Assembly (NCBI GenBank): GCA_021287185.1
Contig: JAJTAZ010000011.1
Location: 1 to 64,000, forward strand
Length of the DNA stretch: 64,000 nt
DNA from: Burkholderiales bacterium
GTDB lineage: Bacteria > Pseudomonadota > Gammaproteobacteria > Burkholderiales > Burkholderiaceae
Direction of reading: 5' to 3'
A model generated the notes under the pieces. It saw only the letters and a list, made by a program, of their open reading frames with translations, did no database searches and was not told the origin of the DNA. Shown here one piece after another: positions 1-9,338 of the stretch. Every line of letters begins with the position of its first letter. The first letter of the stretch is position 1. A program made the translations under genes and the position numbers.

Positions 1-538
1 ATTTTGACTGACATTTCGATTAATTTCTTAATCTGCTTTGTTTCGTCAAGCATGAGCTTATGTATTTTTTAAGTCCAATTCTTCAATCAGACTCGCTACA
101 TATGCCCACACTTATCGGCTGTTAGTTGTTAATGAACACTTTAACCAAACCCACCGTAGCAGGCTTTTGTTCTTGCCGAACTTCGTTCAGCAGAGAAGCG
201 AGATTATGAAGAACTTTTTATCTCTCGTCAAGCATTTTTTTATTTATTTTTGAATTTATTTTTTAACCACAAATTCAACAACAAACCAAACACTTAACCT
301 TCTCACCCCGCCAATCAACTTCCGTAGAACCAATTAGCGAAGAAGTGAAATTATGACAGCCTCAATTCAAACTGTCAATAGACTTTGGGGGCTTTTTTAC
401 ACTTTGTTAGAGTTATTTTTTGTGACGGAGGGTTTCTATTTTTAAATCAACCTTGCTCAACTCTATCTAACATCTAATAAGCCCGTCATCACCACACTCT
501 CCATCACATCAGTATGTCGTTGCAACACATGTTTTCAA
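1..538. other. Non-coding AT-rich region with degenerate repeats
   Basis: No convincing coding frame is visible on either strand in this stretch downstream of the first gene. It contains long T/A runs. A 21-base motif ending in GATTATGA occurs at 189-209, and a degenerate copy ending in AATTATGA at 336-356; by eye 17 of 21 bases match. The 11-base word TCGTCAAGCAT occurs exactly at 43-53 and 225-235. I recall similar motifs between genes in Burkholderiales chromosomes but cannot say what they do. No tRNA, rRNA or clear terminator is seen. Confidence 0.6.
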
Positions 539-1780
539 TCAATCAAGCGCCCGCTCCCAATCTGCAATTAAGTCTTTAATATCCTCGATACCAACCGACA
601 CGCGAATCAAACCATCCGTAATGCCCCAAGCAAGGCGTTGCTCAGTCGCCATTTCTGCATAAATGGTCTGTGCCACGGGCAATGCCATGGTGCGGTTGTC
701 ACCCAAGTGAGTGGAAATCATTACGACTTGCAACGCGTCCAACACGGCAAATACATCTTTATGTACTGGTTTGACCGTGAATGACAACAATGCGCCAAAA
801 CCACGAGAACCAAACAAAGTATTCGCTCTGAGATGCTGAGGATGGTTCGTCAAACCAGGATAGTCCACATGCTCAACCGCTGGATGCGTTTGCAACCATT
901 GCGCCAACTGAAGCGCATTTGCGCACGCGCGCTCGTTGCGCAGGAAGAATGTTTCCAAGCCCAAGGCAATCATGTGCGCCGCGTCCGCAGACAAAGTCGC
1001 GCCCACATCGCGCAGACCTTTTTTACGCAATTGTGCCAAACCCCATTTAGACGAATCGCCTGTGCGGTATTTGGCAAATATATTCGGGTAGTTTGACCAA
1101 TCAAATAAACCTGTATCGGTGATTGAGCCGCCCAATACCGCGCCGTGACCCGACAATCCTTTGCTCAAAGAGTTCATCACCAAACTCGCACCATAATCAC
1201 GCGCGCGCACCAAAGCAGGCGTTGCCATGGTGTTGTCCACGACAAACACGATGTTGCGCGCTTGACACAACTGCCCAATGCCTTGCAAATCGGCAATTTG
1301 CGTGCGTGGATTGGCCAGTGTTTCGACAAATACCATGCGGGTATTTTCACGCATGGATGCCGCCACATTTACAGCTTCGGTGACATCTACATAGGAAATA
1401 GCCACACCATGCAAAGCAAAGGTGTCAAACAAACTCGTGGTATTGCCAAACAGATATTGGCTCACAATCACGTGATCACCCTCTTTGAGCAGTGCCAACA
1501 TTGCGGTCGCAATCGCACCCATACCCGTTGCAAAAGAAACCGTGCCAATGCCTTGTTCCAACAAAGTCAATTGCGTTTCAAGCGCAGTCAAAGTCGGATT
1601 ATTTGAGCGTGCATAGGTGTAACCTGCGGACTTACCTTGAAACGCATCGGCAATGCCCTGCGCAGAATCGTAAGCAAATTGCACACTTTTATAAATGGGT
1701 TGATGACTCGGCGCGTGCTGAATACCAGCAAGGCGATCGCTGTGCAACAGTTGTGTTTGAATGCTTTTGGGAGTACTCAT
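539..1780 (-). CDS. Cystathionine gamma-synthase family PLP enzyme (sulfhydrylase-like)
   Basis: A 413-residue member of the Cys/Met-metabolism PLP-dependent fold-type I family. These cytoplasmic enzymes catalyse gamma-replacement or gamma-elimination on homoserine esters or cystathionine in methionine and cysteine metabolism. The YxYxRxxNPT segment (about residues 54-63), VDNT (181-184) and the Schiff-base lysine in NSLSKGLSGHG (K207) are intact, so it should be active. The start has AGGAC upstream of ATG. It lies 38 bp downstream of purF, where many betaproteobacteria carry metZ. The sequence looks closer to the generic 'cystathionine gamma-synthase family' branch than to classical MetZ, so the exact substrate (O-succinyl- or O-acetylhomoserine, or cystathionine) is open. 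Confidence 0.85.
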   Translation of the reverse strand: MSTPKSIQTQLLHSDRLAGIQHAPSHQPIYKSVQFAYDSAQGIADAFQGKSAGYTYARSNNPTLTALETQLTLLEQGIGTVSFATGMGAIATAMLALLKEGDHVIVSQYLFGNTTSLFDTFALHGVAISYVDVTEAVNVAASMRENTRMVFVETLANPRTQIADLQGIGQLCQARNIVFVVDNTMATPALVRARDYGASLVMNSLSKGLSGHGAVLGGSITDTGLFDWSNYPNIFAKYRTGDSSKWGLAQLRKKGLRDVGATLSADAAHMIALGLETFFLRNERACANALQLAQWLQTHPAVEHVDYPGLTNHPQHLRANTLFGSRGFGALLSFTVKPVHKDVFAVLDALQVVMISTHLGDNRTMALPVAQTIYAEMATEQRLAWGITDGLIRVSVGIEDIKDLIADWERALD

Positions 1781-1794
1781 AATGTCCTAATGAA

Positions 1795-1811
1795 ACTGGT
1801 CATTGACCAGT
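1795..1811. promoter_or_regulatory. Perfect 8-bp palindrome in the leader of the PLP enzyme gene
   Basis: ACTGGTCA and TGACCAGT flank a single base, in the 38-bp gap between the purF stop and the downstream start codon. The centre is about 22 bp upstream of that ATG. It could be an operator half-site pair or a small RNA hairpin; there is no T-tract, so it is not a classical terminator. The role is inferred from position only. Confidence 0.35.
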
Positions 1812-1818
1812 CTTGCGT

Positions 1819-3324
1819 TTATTCGTCTGTATCGTTGGCTGGTTTGGCTTCTTGCTTGGCACGCTTGCGATTTTCTTCCAAGGCATCCAAATACGCCGTA
1901 TCAATGTCACCCGTGACGTATTCACCATTAAAACAAGAGGCATCAAATTGGTTCAATCGCCCATGACTGACCGATTGTACCGCCTGAATTAAATCCGATA
2001 AGTCTTGGTAAATGACCTTGTCAGCGGTAATGGCATGAGAGATTTCATCAACCGATTTGTTGTTGGCAATCAACTCTGTCCGCGTTGGCATATCAATACC
2101 ATACACATTGGGAAATTTCACCGCAGGTGCAGCCGATGCAAAGAACACTTTTTTAGCACCCGACTCACGCGCAAGCGCAACAATTTCTTGACTGGTGGTT
2201 CCACGAACAATCGAATCATCGACCAACAATACATTTTTACCTTCAAACTCACTCGGCATGGCGGTGAGTTTCTGACGCACGGATTTTTTACGCGTTTCTT
2301 GCCCAGGCATGATAAACGTGCGTCCCACATAACGATTTTTGATAAAACCCTCGCGATACGGTAAACCCAGTTGATGTGCCAACTGCATGGCGGATGGGCG
2401 CGAGGTGTCGGGAATCGGCATGACCACGTCAATTTCTGAGGCGTCCATTTCACGTTTAATTTTTTCGGCCAAGGTCACACCCATGGCCAAGCGCGCCGCA
2501 TACACCGAAGTGCCTTCGATCGTCGAATCAGGTCGAGCGAAATAGACATATTCAAACAAACAAGGGCTCAACTGCGTCTCATGTGCGCAAATTTCGCTGA
2601 CCACATTGCCATCCGCATCAATCCAAATCGCCTCACCTGGCTCAATATCACGCACAGTGCGATAGCCCACACCTTCAATTGCCACGCTTTCAGAAGCCAA
2701 TATATAACTGTGTTTGCCCGACTCATCGGTGCGTTGTCCCAATAACAATGGGCGAATCCCATTGGGGTCACGAAAGCCAAACACGCCCAAACCAGCCACC
2801 ATGCCAACACACGCATACGCGCCACGAATGCGCGCATTCACACGACGCATGGCAATGAAAAAATGTTCGGCACGCAGGCTGTCTCGGTCAGCAATCGCCA
2901 TACTCAATTCGTGCGCCAAAACATTAAGTAAAACCTCCGAATCCGAGCCTGTGTTGATATGGCGTCTGTCCAAACGAAACAATTCGTCACGAATTTCATC
3001 GGTATTGGTGAGATTACCGTTGTGCGCCAAAGTCAAACCATACGGCGCATTCACATAAAATGGCTGGGCTTCTTCCAAGCAATCGACATTGCCCGCAGTC
3101 GGATAGCGCACATGGCCGATGCCCATATTACCCAGCAAATCACGCATATTGCGTGTGCGAAACACATCGCGCACCATGCCTTTGTTTTTGTGCATGAAAA
3201 AACGTTGACCTTGGTTGGTCACCATGCCCGCTGCGTCTTGTCCACGATGTTGCAACAGTAGCAACGCATCGTACACCAGTTGATTCACGGGGCTATTTGC
3301 CACCACACCAATGACACCGCACAT
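1819..3324 (-). CDS. purF: Amidophosphoribosyltransferase
   Basis: Catalyses the first committed step of de novo purine synthesis: PRPP plus glutamine gives 5-phosphoribosylamine. The protein has 501 residues, close to the usual length. It begins MCGVIGVV, so Cys2 is exposed after Met removal as the N-terminal nucleophile of the glutaminase (Ntn) domain. The LQHRGQDAAG segment follows. The phosphoribosyltransferase PRPP loop VLLVDDSIVRGTT sits near residue 365. Transcribed on the minus strand ahead of the PLP-enzyme gene with a 38-bp gap. The usual upstream partner cvpA is absent; a bidirectional terminator and glnB lie there instead, so purF probably has its own promoter. Confidence 0.97.
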   Translation of the reverse strand: MCGVIGVVANSPVNQLVYDALLLLQHRGQDAAGMVTNQGQRFFMHKNKGMVRDVFRTRNMRDLLGNMGIGHVRYPTAGNVDCLEEAQPFYVNAPYGLTLAHNGNLTNTDEIRDELFRLDRRHINTGSDSEVLLNVLAHELSMAIADRDSLRAEHFFIAMRRVNARIRGAYACVGMVAGLGVFGFRDPNGIRPLLLGQRTDESGKHSYILASESVAIEGVGYRTVRDIEPGEAIWIDADGNVVSEICAHETQLSPCLFEYVYFARPDSTIEGTSVYAARLAMGVTLAEKIKREMDASEIDVVMPIPDTSRPSAMQLAHQLGLPYREGFIKNRYVGRTFIMPGQETRKKSVRQKLTAMPSEFEGKNVLLVDDSIVRGTTSQEIVALARESGAKKVFFASAAPAVKFPNVYGIDMPTRTELIANNKSVDEISHAITADKVIYQDLSDLIQAVQSVSHGRLNQFDASCFNGEYVTGDIDTAYLDALEENRKRAKQEAKPANDTDE

Positions 3325-3388
3325 ATCAATACCTCAAAAATTTAAATTCAAGGCGTCATTTTACTGGTTTTTGCGACGACTCAGGCAC

Positions 3389-3429
3389 AAAAAAATCAGG
3401 ACGTTGGCTAAAAACATCCTGATTTTTTA
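3389..3429 (-). terminator. Rho-independent terminator between glnB and purF
   Basis: A perfect 12-bp inverted repeat (left arm 3390-3401, right arm 3417-3428) with core ATCAGGA/TCCTGAT and A/T runs on both sides. It can form a stem followed by U-rich RNA from either strand. It lies downstream of glnB on the minus strand, so its main role is probably to end the glnB transcript. Confidence 0.85.
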
Positions 3430-3485
3430 AAACACTTCGATGAAAAGACTGACCGATTCAGACTTTTACACACACCGACAAACGC

Positions 3486-4148
<663 letters not shown>

Positions 4149-5222
4149 ATGTCCATTTCCCGCACCGAAAATCTCAACGTGCAATCCGTTGACCACATGC
4201 CCTCGCCCGCAGAAATCAAAAATCTTGTTCCTCTATCCGATATTGCTGCCAATACGGTCGAGTCTGGTCGCACGGCACTACAAAATATTTTGAATCGCAA
4301 AGACCACCGACTCATCGTCGTGGTTGGCCCTTGCTCCATCCACGATCCCGTTGCAGGGATGGACTATGCGCGTCGGTTGAAAAAATTAGCCGATGAATTG
4401 TCTGACACCCTACTCATCGTGATGCGCGTGTATTTTGAAAAACCCCGCACCTCCACAGGCTGGAAAGGTTTTATCAATGACCCGTTTATGGACGATTCAT
4501 TTCACATTGAACAAGGCATGCAAAAAGCCCGTCAATTTTTACTGGATGTCAACGAATTGGGTTTACCTGCAGCGACCGAAGCACTCGATCCGATTGCGCC
4601 GCAATACTACGGTGATTTGATTGCATGGACAGCCATTGGTGCGCGCACCTCCGAATCACAAACCCACCGCGAAATGGCTTCGGGTTTATCTTCACCCGTC
4701 GGTTTTAAAAATGCCACCGATGGCTCACTGGACGCAGCAATTAACGGCATCATCTCTGCCTCCGCACCACACAGTTTCCTTGGCATGAATGATGAAGGAT
4801 TAAGCGCGATTTACCGCACGCGCGGCAATGCGTATGCGCACACCGTATTGCGCGGTGGCGGTGGTCGTCCCAACTACGACACGGTATCGGTGTCGCTGGC
4901 TGAAAAAGCCTTGAATCAGGCCAAATTGCCCGCAAACATCATGATTGACTGCTCACACGCCAACTCATGGAAAAACCCTGATTTTCAACCTTTGGTCATG
5001 AAGGATGTGACCCACCAGATTCGCGAAGGCAACACTTCCATCATCGGTGTGATGATTGAGAGTTTTATTGAAGCGGGCAATCAACCCATTCCTGAAGATT
5101 TAAGTCAACTGCGTTACGGCTGCTCGGTCACCGATGCTTGCGTGGATTGGGCAACAACCGAAACCATGTTGCGTGAAACCCATGATTTGCTCAAAGAACC
5201 GCTCAAAGCCCGTGTCAGCTGA
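4149..5222 (+). CDS. aroG: 3-deoxy-7-phosphoheptulonate synthase, class I (AroG type)
   Basis: Condenses phosphoenolpyruvate and erythrose 4-phosphate to DAHP, the entry to the shikimate pathway. At 357 residues it matches the usual size of about 350 for the class I, metal-dependent AroF/AroG/AroH group. The GPCSIHDP loop (about residue 60), EKPRT (about 97) and the C-terminal MIDCSHANSWK metal/substrate motif are present. The start MSISRTEN is chosen because the promoter at 4075-4103 excludes the longer frame. Which amino acid inhibits it cannot be read safely. aroK and aroB of the same pathway are elsewhere in this window (36-37.6 kb). Confidence 0.95.
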   Translation: MSISRTENLNVQSVDHMPSPAEIKNLVPLSDIAANTVESGRTALQNILNRKDHRLIVVVGPCSIHDPVAGMDYARRLKKLADELSDTLLIVMRVYFEKPRTSTGWKGFINDPFMDDSFHIEQGMQKARQFLLDVNELGLPAATEALDPIAPQYYGDLIAWTAIGARTSESQTHREMASGLSSPVGFKNATDGSLDAAINGIISASAPHSFLGMNDEGLSAIYRTRGNAYAHTVLRGGGGRPNYDTVSVSLAEKALNQAKLPANIMIDCSHANSWKNPDFQPLVMKDVTHQIREGNTSIIGVMIESFIEAGNQPIPEDLSQLRYGCSVTDACVDWATTETMLRETHDLLKEPLKARVS

Positions 5223-5249
5223 GACAAATCAAGCAAAACCCACTATAAT
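5221..5249 (+). promoter_or_regulatory. Candidate promoter of fdxA
   Basis: A perfect TATAAT (5244-5249) lies 17 bp downstream of GAGACA (5221-5226, 4/6 to consensus), just after the aroG stop. A start near 5256 would give a leader of about 29 nt containing AAGGAC ahead of the fdxA ATG. Confidence 0.55.
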
Positions 5250-5284
5250 TGTCGACTATTACCGCATCCAAATAAGGACTGATT

Positions 5285-5611
5285 ATGACCCACGTTGTAC
5301 TTGAAGCTTGCATCCAATGTCGCTATACCGACTGTGTGGACGTATGCCCCGTTGATTGTTTTAAAAAAGGCCCAAACTTTCTGACCATCGACCCAGATGA
5401 ATGCATTGACTGCGCTGTGTGCATCCCTGAATGTCCTGTAGAAGCAATTGTGCCCGAAGAGGACGTTCCCGCCAATCAACAACACATGATTGCATTAAAC
5501 GCCGAATTGGCGAAAAAATGGCCGACAATTTCGCGCATGGAAGATGCTTTACCCGAGGCCGACGAATGGGCCAAACGTACCGATAAATTACAGTATCTGA
5601 TTAAAGAGTGA
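5285..5611 (+). CDS. fdxA: Ferredoxin FdxA, 7Fe-8S type
   Basis: A small (108-residue) cytoplasmic electron carrier of the FdxA family, which holds one [3Fe-4S] and one [4Fe-4S] cluster. The N-terminal set is C9, C12, C17, C21 followed by PVDC. The second motif is CIDCAVCIPECP. The acidic helical C-terminus (EDALPEADEWAK) is typical of the family. AAGGAC precedes the ATG, and a strong terminator follows at 5636. Its redox partner is not known. Confidence 0.95.
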   Translation: MTHVVLEACIQCRYTDCVDVCPVDCFKKGPNFLTIDPDECIDCAVCIPECPVEAIVPEEDVPANQQHMIALNAELAKKWPTISRMEDALPEADEWAKRTDKLQYLIKE

Positions 5612-5635
5612 CATCGAACAAGCAGCCGCACACAA

Positions 5636-5666
5636 AGGGTTAAAACTTCAGGTTTTAGCCTTTTTT
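5636..5666 (+). terminator. Terminator after fdxA
   Basis: GGTTAAAAC (5638-5646) pairs with GTTTTAGCC (5652-5660), with one G-U pair, followed by six T residues. This is a typical rho-independent terminator 25 bp after the fdxA stop. Confidence 0.8.
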
Positions 5667-5753
5667 ATTGGGCATTGGCTTGGCTGAGAGAGAACAACGA
5701 CACCATACGCACTCATAAAATCTGCCCTAACAATTATCGGTCATAAAACCACG

Positions 5754-5762
5754 TGTTAGAAT
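5754..5762 (+). promoter_or_regulatory. Candidate extended -10 promoter of the I42 inhibitor gene
   Basis: TGTTAGAAT has the extended -10 form TGnTAnAAT, about 52 bp upstream of the ATG at 5815. No good -35 is seen at 17 bp spacing, which extended -10 promoters can tolerate. Confidence 0.4.
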
Positions 5763-5814
5763 CCCCACTGATTAATGGTCAGTTAATCATGATTAAAAAC
5801 CAAAAGGAGTCAAA

Positions 5815-6252
5815 ATGAACACAAAGTCAATGGGTCACGTATTGAGTTTCTGCGCTGCCATCGCTCTAAGCGCAAGTTTAGGCGCATGTCAAACACAACC
5901 CGTCATGAGTCAACCAACCATGCCAAACACCAATATTCTCGATAACAACGCCACCCACAAACAGTCAGTTAAGGTGGGCGATACATTCAGCATTCAAGTG
6001 CGTAGCAACCCAACCACAGGGTATCGCTGGCAATTGGCAGAACCTTTTGATAAAGCCCGTTTAGAAAAAATAAGCAACACCTACCAAGCGGATGCCAATC
6101 CCAATCGTCTGGTTGGGGTCGGCGGTACGGAAATTTGGACATTCAAGGCCCTAAAATCTGGGGACGCACACATCCAACTGCGTTACCTGCGCTCATGGGA
6201 AGCACAAGAGCCACCCGCACAAGTTGCAAACTATCAAATCCAAATCCGATGA
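5815..6252 (+). CDS. Chagasin-like (I42 family) protease-inhibitor lipoprotein
   Basis: A 145-residue predicted lipoprotein. The signal peptide ends in the lipobox LGAC with Cys25 as the lipidated residue. A low-complexity Pro/Thr/Asn linker follows, then a single immunoglobulin-like inhibitor domain. The three loops that chagasin-family inhibitors insert into papain-type cysteine proteases are recognisable: NPTTG (65-69), GVGG (101-104), and RSWE (126-129) in place of the usual RPW. From family knowledge it may protect the cell from host, protist or own proteases in the periplasm; this is inference. A strong AAGGAG site precedes the ATG. The gene stands alone between terminators. Confidence 0.85.
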   Translation: MNTKSMGHVLSFCAAIALSASLGACQTQPVMSQPTMPNTNILDNNATHKQSVKVGDTFSIQVRSNPTTGYRWQLAEPFDKARLEKISNTYQADANPNRLVGVGGTEIWTFKALKSGDAHIQLRYLRSWEAQEPPAQVANYQIQIR

Positions 6253-6297
6253 AATTCAAACAAAGCACGCCATGACAATGAATTGTGAATTGGCAAT

Positions 6298-6334
6298 AAA
6301 AAACAGCCTCAAACTTGTTTGAGGCTGTTTTTTT
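6298..6334. terminator. Bidirectional terminator between the inhibitor gene and rluB
   Basis: Inverted repeat ACAGCCTCAAAC/GTTTGAGGCTGT with A6 upstream and T6 downstream (arms 6298-6314 and 6317-6333). It serves two convergent genes, and its right edge reaches the rluB stop codon at 6333. Confidence 0.9.
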
Positions 6335-7961
6335 AACTTTGATGCCGGCGTGTTCCACGCGGGGTGGGTCGTGCGGGCGAGACCTCACCACGAGCGGCTT
6401 GCGAGCGATTTTTGCGCTGAAGATTGTGTCCGCGCCCCGCGTGCGCAACACCTTCTACTTGAAATGACGGTGATTGTTTTTGCTGTCCTCGCGGATGTGA
6501 AGCATTCGTTCGAGGTTTGGTGGGGCGTCCAATGACTGGCTGCGCTGCCGAGTTATCCACAGCACGGCCGCCCGCACGACGACCCGCCGCGTTCGTATTG
6601 CGTGCCGCATGTGTTTGACCCCGCGTATGTTTGTCACTTGGTACACGCGAAGTCAGCGTCTGTGTGCGATTATGGGTACGTGCATCTTTTTTATGGCCAC
6701 GATTTTCTCGCCCTGTGAGTCCCGCATCGCGATTGTGCGCCACGCCAAACGCGCTCATTAAATGTGCATCCTGCGGCACCACTTCACCATCATTGTGGCG
6801 ATCTGTGCGCTGACCACGAGAAGAAGCAACAGCCGCATTCAATCCCAATTCGCGCATGAGTTGCAACACCTGAGGGCGCTCCCACTCCATGGATTTACCG
6901 CGTTTGAGTTGACTTGGAAGAACAACCGAGCCAAAACGCACACGAATCAGTCGACTGACTGTCAAACCAATGGCTTCAAACATCCGACGCACTTCACGAT
7001 TACGACCTTCACTGATGATGACGCGCAACCAGCGGTTCGCCCCCTCTCCACCCAAATGCTCTACTTTAGAGAAGGTTGCCAAACCATCTTCCAGTTGAAT
7101 ACCTGTGGTGAGTTGCTTGAGTTGCGCATCGCTCACTTCGCCCAGCACACGCACCGCATATTCGCGCTCATGCCCGTAACGTGGGTGCATCATTTTGTTG
7201 GCAATATCACCCGAGGTGGTGAGAATCAGCAAACCTTCGGTGTTGAAATCCAGACGGCCAACCGCCAACCATTTGCCTTTGCGCGTGAACGGCAGTTTAT
7301 CAAACACCGTTGGGCGACCTTCGGGATCACTGTGGCTAACGATTTCACCCGCAGGTTTGTGGTAAATCACAATCCTCGGCACAGTTGGCGTGAGTTTTTT
7401 ACGCTGCAGTAATTTACCATTGATACGCACTTGGTCTGTGTCAAGAATGCGTTGACCAACATGCGCAGGCAAACCATTGACTGAAACGCGTCCCGAAATA
7501 ATCAACTCTTCCATATCGCGGCGCGAACCAATGCCTGCGTCCGCCAATACTTTTTGTAGCTTAATACTGCCGTCCAAATACGTCTCTGCTTGTTCATTGT
7601 CAACCTCATCCAACGCAGAAACTGCCGAAGTTTCAGTCAACTCATCAAGATTTTGTGCCGTCGGTTTGTGTGCGTTGTTTTTACGATTGGAACGCACACC
7701 AGCTCGGTAAAGACGTTGACCTTTGCGCTCGCGAGGTGCTTTGGACGTATCGGTAGAATGCGGTTCGGCTTTGTCCTGCCAACCCCATTGCTCAGGCAAA
7801 CTGTCATCAATGGTTTGGGGGTTGGTTTTTGCGGCGATGATTTTGGCCTGTTTGACCTGTAAGCTTGAAAAGTCCGAACGTTCAGGGCGTTTGCGCACGC
7901 CATGTTTACCGCGCAGCAATGTGCTTTTTTTCTTTGCGGGTTTATGTTCTATGTCGCTCAT
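6333..7961 (-). CDS. rluB: 23S rRNA pseudouridine synthase RluB with long Arg-rich tails
   Basis: Converts U2605 of 23S rRNA to pseudouridine (RluB/RsuA family). From ATG 7961 it has 542 residues, much longer than the roughly 290 of E. coli RluB. An N-terminal basic/low-complexity extension of about 130 residues is followed by the S4 RNA-binding domain (133-180, [16 protein letters not shown]). The synthase domain holds the catalytic Asp in GRLDFNTEG (about D238). A tail of roughly 170 residues is rich in Arg, Gly, Asn, Thr and His. Such tails are common in betaproteobacterial RluB and probably bind RNA non-specifically. GGAA precedes this ATG; an in-frame ATG at 7979 is an alternative start. 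It lies 59 bp downstream of scpB, a canonical pairing. Confidence 0.93.
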   Translation of the reverse strand: MSDIEHKPAKKKSTLLRGKHGVRKRPERSDFSSLQVKQAKIIAAKTNPQTIDDSLPEQWGWQDKAEPHSTDTSKAPRERKGQRLYRAGVRSNRKNNAHKPTAQNLDELTETSAVSALDEVDNEQAETYLDGSIKLQKVLADAGIGSRRDMEELIISGRVSVNGLPAHVGQRILDTDQVRINGKLLQRKKLTPTVPRIVIYHKPAGEIVSHSDPEGRPTVFDKLPFTRKGKWLAVGRLDFNTEGLLILTTSGDIANKMMHPRYGHEREYAVRVLGEVSDAQLKQLTTGIQLEDGLATFSKVEHLGGEGANRWLRVIISEGRNREVRRMFEAIGLTVSRLIRVRFGSVVLPSQLKRGKSMEWERPQVLQLMRELGLNAAVASSRGQRTDRHNDGEVVPQDAHLMSAFGVAHNRDAGLTGRENRGHKKDARTHNRTQTLTSRVPSDKHTRGQTHAARNTNAAGRRAGGRAVDNSAAQPVIGRPTKPRTNASHPRGQQKQSPSFQVEGVAHAGRGHNLQRKNRSQAARGEVSPARPTPRGTRRHQS

Positions 7962-8020
7962 GTGATTCCATTTCTTCATCAAGAAATTGTTGGTTGGTAC
8001 CGCCCACGCGTCAAGTGCAT

Positions 8021-8758
8021 TTAGGAAGGGCGAGTATCGCTGTCTTTAGCCTGTTCAGAGGCATCTGCTGCATTGTCCAAGTGAATGGTCTGTTCGGTCA
8101 CATACACGGCCACGCCATCGGCCGCCATCACCTGCTCAGCCAATGGCTCAAGTGTTTGCGCCATTTGTTCTAACTGTTGTTCATCCACAATAGAATCTTC
8201 ATCCTCAGGGTGTTGAACCAATTCCAACTGTCCTGTTTCTGCGTCGGCTTGTCCGACCAAAGCGGGCAACTCTTTGAGCGAAAGCAAGCCCAAATCATTC
8301 AAAAATTGTTTGGTGGTTGCCAGTAACGCAGGACGACCAGGGACTTCACGATGTCCAACGGTGTCAATCCAACCGCGCTCTTCGAGGGTCTTGATGATGT
8401 TTGAAGACACGGTCACACCACGGATATCTTCAATATCACCTCGCGTCACGGGCTGTCGATAGGCAATAATCGCCAACGTTTCTAAAACCGCACGTGAGTA
8501 TTGGGCAGGTTTTTCAGCGCGCAGTCGGTCTATGTAAGGCGTTACATCAGGCGCTGTTTGAAAACGATAACCCGTCGCAACTTGAACCAAATGCACCGCA
8601 CGCTCAGACCACTCAGCCTTAATTTCATCCAACAACAAGCGCAAGGTGTCATGATTGATTTCAATCGCCAATGCTTCTTTAATTTGCCCAAGGGTCATCG
8701 GCGCGTCGTGGCACAATATCAGCGCTTCTATGATGCGTTTGATTTCGTTTGGTGTCAT
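8021..8758 (-). CDS. scpB: Segregation and condensation protein B
   Basis: A 245-residue ScpB, the winged-helix dimer that works with ScpA (kleisin) and SMC in chromosome condensation and segregation. The [15 protein letters not shown] start, the central [21 protein letters not shown] helix-turn-helix signature and GRPALLATT are characteristic. An acidic/Gln-rich C-terminal tail of about 70 residues extends past the two winged-helix domains. It is transcribed ahead of rluB. The usual upstream scpA is not present; a tRNA pair lies there instead, so scpA must be encoded elsewhere. Confidence 0.95.
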   Translation of the reverse strand: MTPNEIKRIIEALILCHDAPMTLGQIKEALAIEINHDTLRLLLDEIKAEWSERAVHLVQVATGYRFQTAPDVTPYIDRLRAEKPAQYSRAVLETLAIIAYRQPVTRGDIEDIRGVTVSSNIIKTLEERGWIDTVGHREVPGRPALLATTKQFLNDLGLLSLKELPALVGQADAETGQLELVQHPEDEDSIVDEQQLEQMAQTLEPLAEQVMAADGVAVYVTEQTIHLDNAADASEQAKDSDTRPS

Positions 8759-8984
8759 GTGACAATACCGTTATGTGGTCATCAAATTTTTAAAATTTAA
8801 ACAACAACCATGTGGAATCGGGTACAACTCAGAAAACAACAAATGGTGCGTTTACTTTGGAATTTCAAATCAATATGAAGTGTGCTCTTTGGCATTATTT
8901 ATGATTCTTGCAATACTGCTAAGAGATGACTGGCAAACCAAATGGGCGACGGATGCGCCTGTTTTCGATACTGTGTTTTTTGAT

Positions 8985-9061
<77 letters not shown>

Positions 9062-9077
9062 CCAGTAAAATTGTCGC

Positions 9078-9100
9078 GTCAAAAAATGATATTTTTTGAC
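9078..9100. repeat. AT-rich hairpin between the two tRNAs
   Basis: GTCAAAAAAT and ATTTTTTGAC form a perfect 10-bp inverted repeat with a 3-nt loop in the 48-nt tRNA spacer. It may help separate or process the tRNA precursor; low stem GC makes it a weak terminator. Confidence 0.5.
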
Positions 9101-9109
9101 ATGGTTATT

Positions 9110-9199
9110 TGGCGGAAGCGGTGAGATTCGAACTCACGAAGGGCTCACACCCTCGGCAGTTTTCAAGACTGCTGCATTCAACCACTCTGCCACGCTTCC
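9110..9199 (-). tRNA. tRNA-Ser (TGA)
   Basis: A 90-nt class II tRNA with encoded CCA (9110-9112). The anticodon loop CTTGAAA gives TGA, and the long variable arm (about GAGGGTGTGAGCCCTTC) is typical of tRNA-Ser. The acceptor stem GGAAGCG/CGCTTCC is perfect. First gene of the tRNA pair. Confidence 0.97.
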
Positions 9200-9214
9200 A
9201 TAACCAAGACCGCC

Positions 9215-9243
9215 ATTGTAATGCTTTAGATTTCCTTTAGCAA
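9215..9243 (-). promoter_or_regulatory. Promoter of the tRNA-Ser/tRNA-fMet unit
   Basis: On the minus strand TTGCTA (9243-9238), a 17-bp spacer and TACAAT (9220-9215) give a good sigma-70 promoter. The expected start is about 9 nt before the tRNA-Ser 5' end. Confidence 0.65.
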
Positions 9244-9274
9244 GTTTTATTTGCAATTATTCAAGCAACTCATC

Positions 9275-9311
9275 AACAAAAAAGGAAAAGGCAGACCATA
9301 AGGCCTGCCCA
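9275..9311 (-). terminator. Terminator after fabF
   Basis: On the minus strand GGCAGGCC pairs with GGTCTGCC (one G-U pair, 4-nt loop; 9309-9302 and 9297-9290), followed by a T-rich run TTTTCCTTTTTT. It ends the fabF transcript before the tRNA promoter. Confidence 0.75.
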
Positions 9312-9338
9312 TATCCGATGCGAACAACCTATCGTTGA

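Noticed and set aside
6762-7412. Long plus-strand ORF over rluB
   Set aside because: It is antisense to a clear RluB gene, lacks family features and is a codon-bias shadow.
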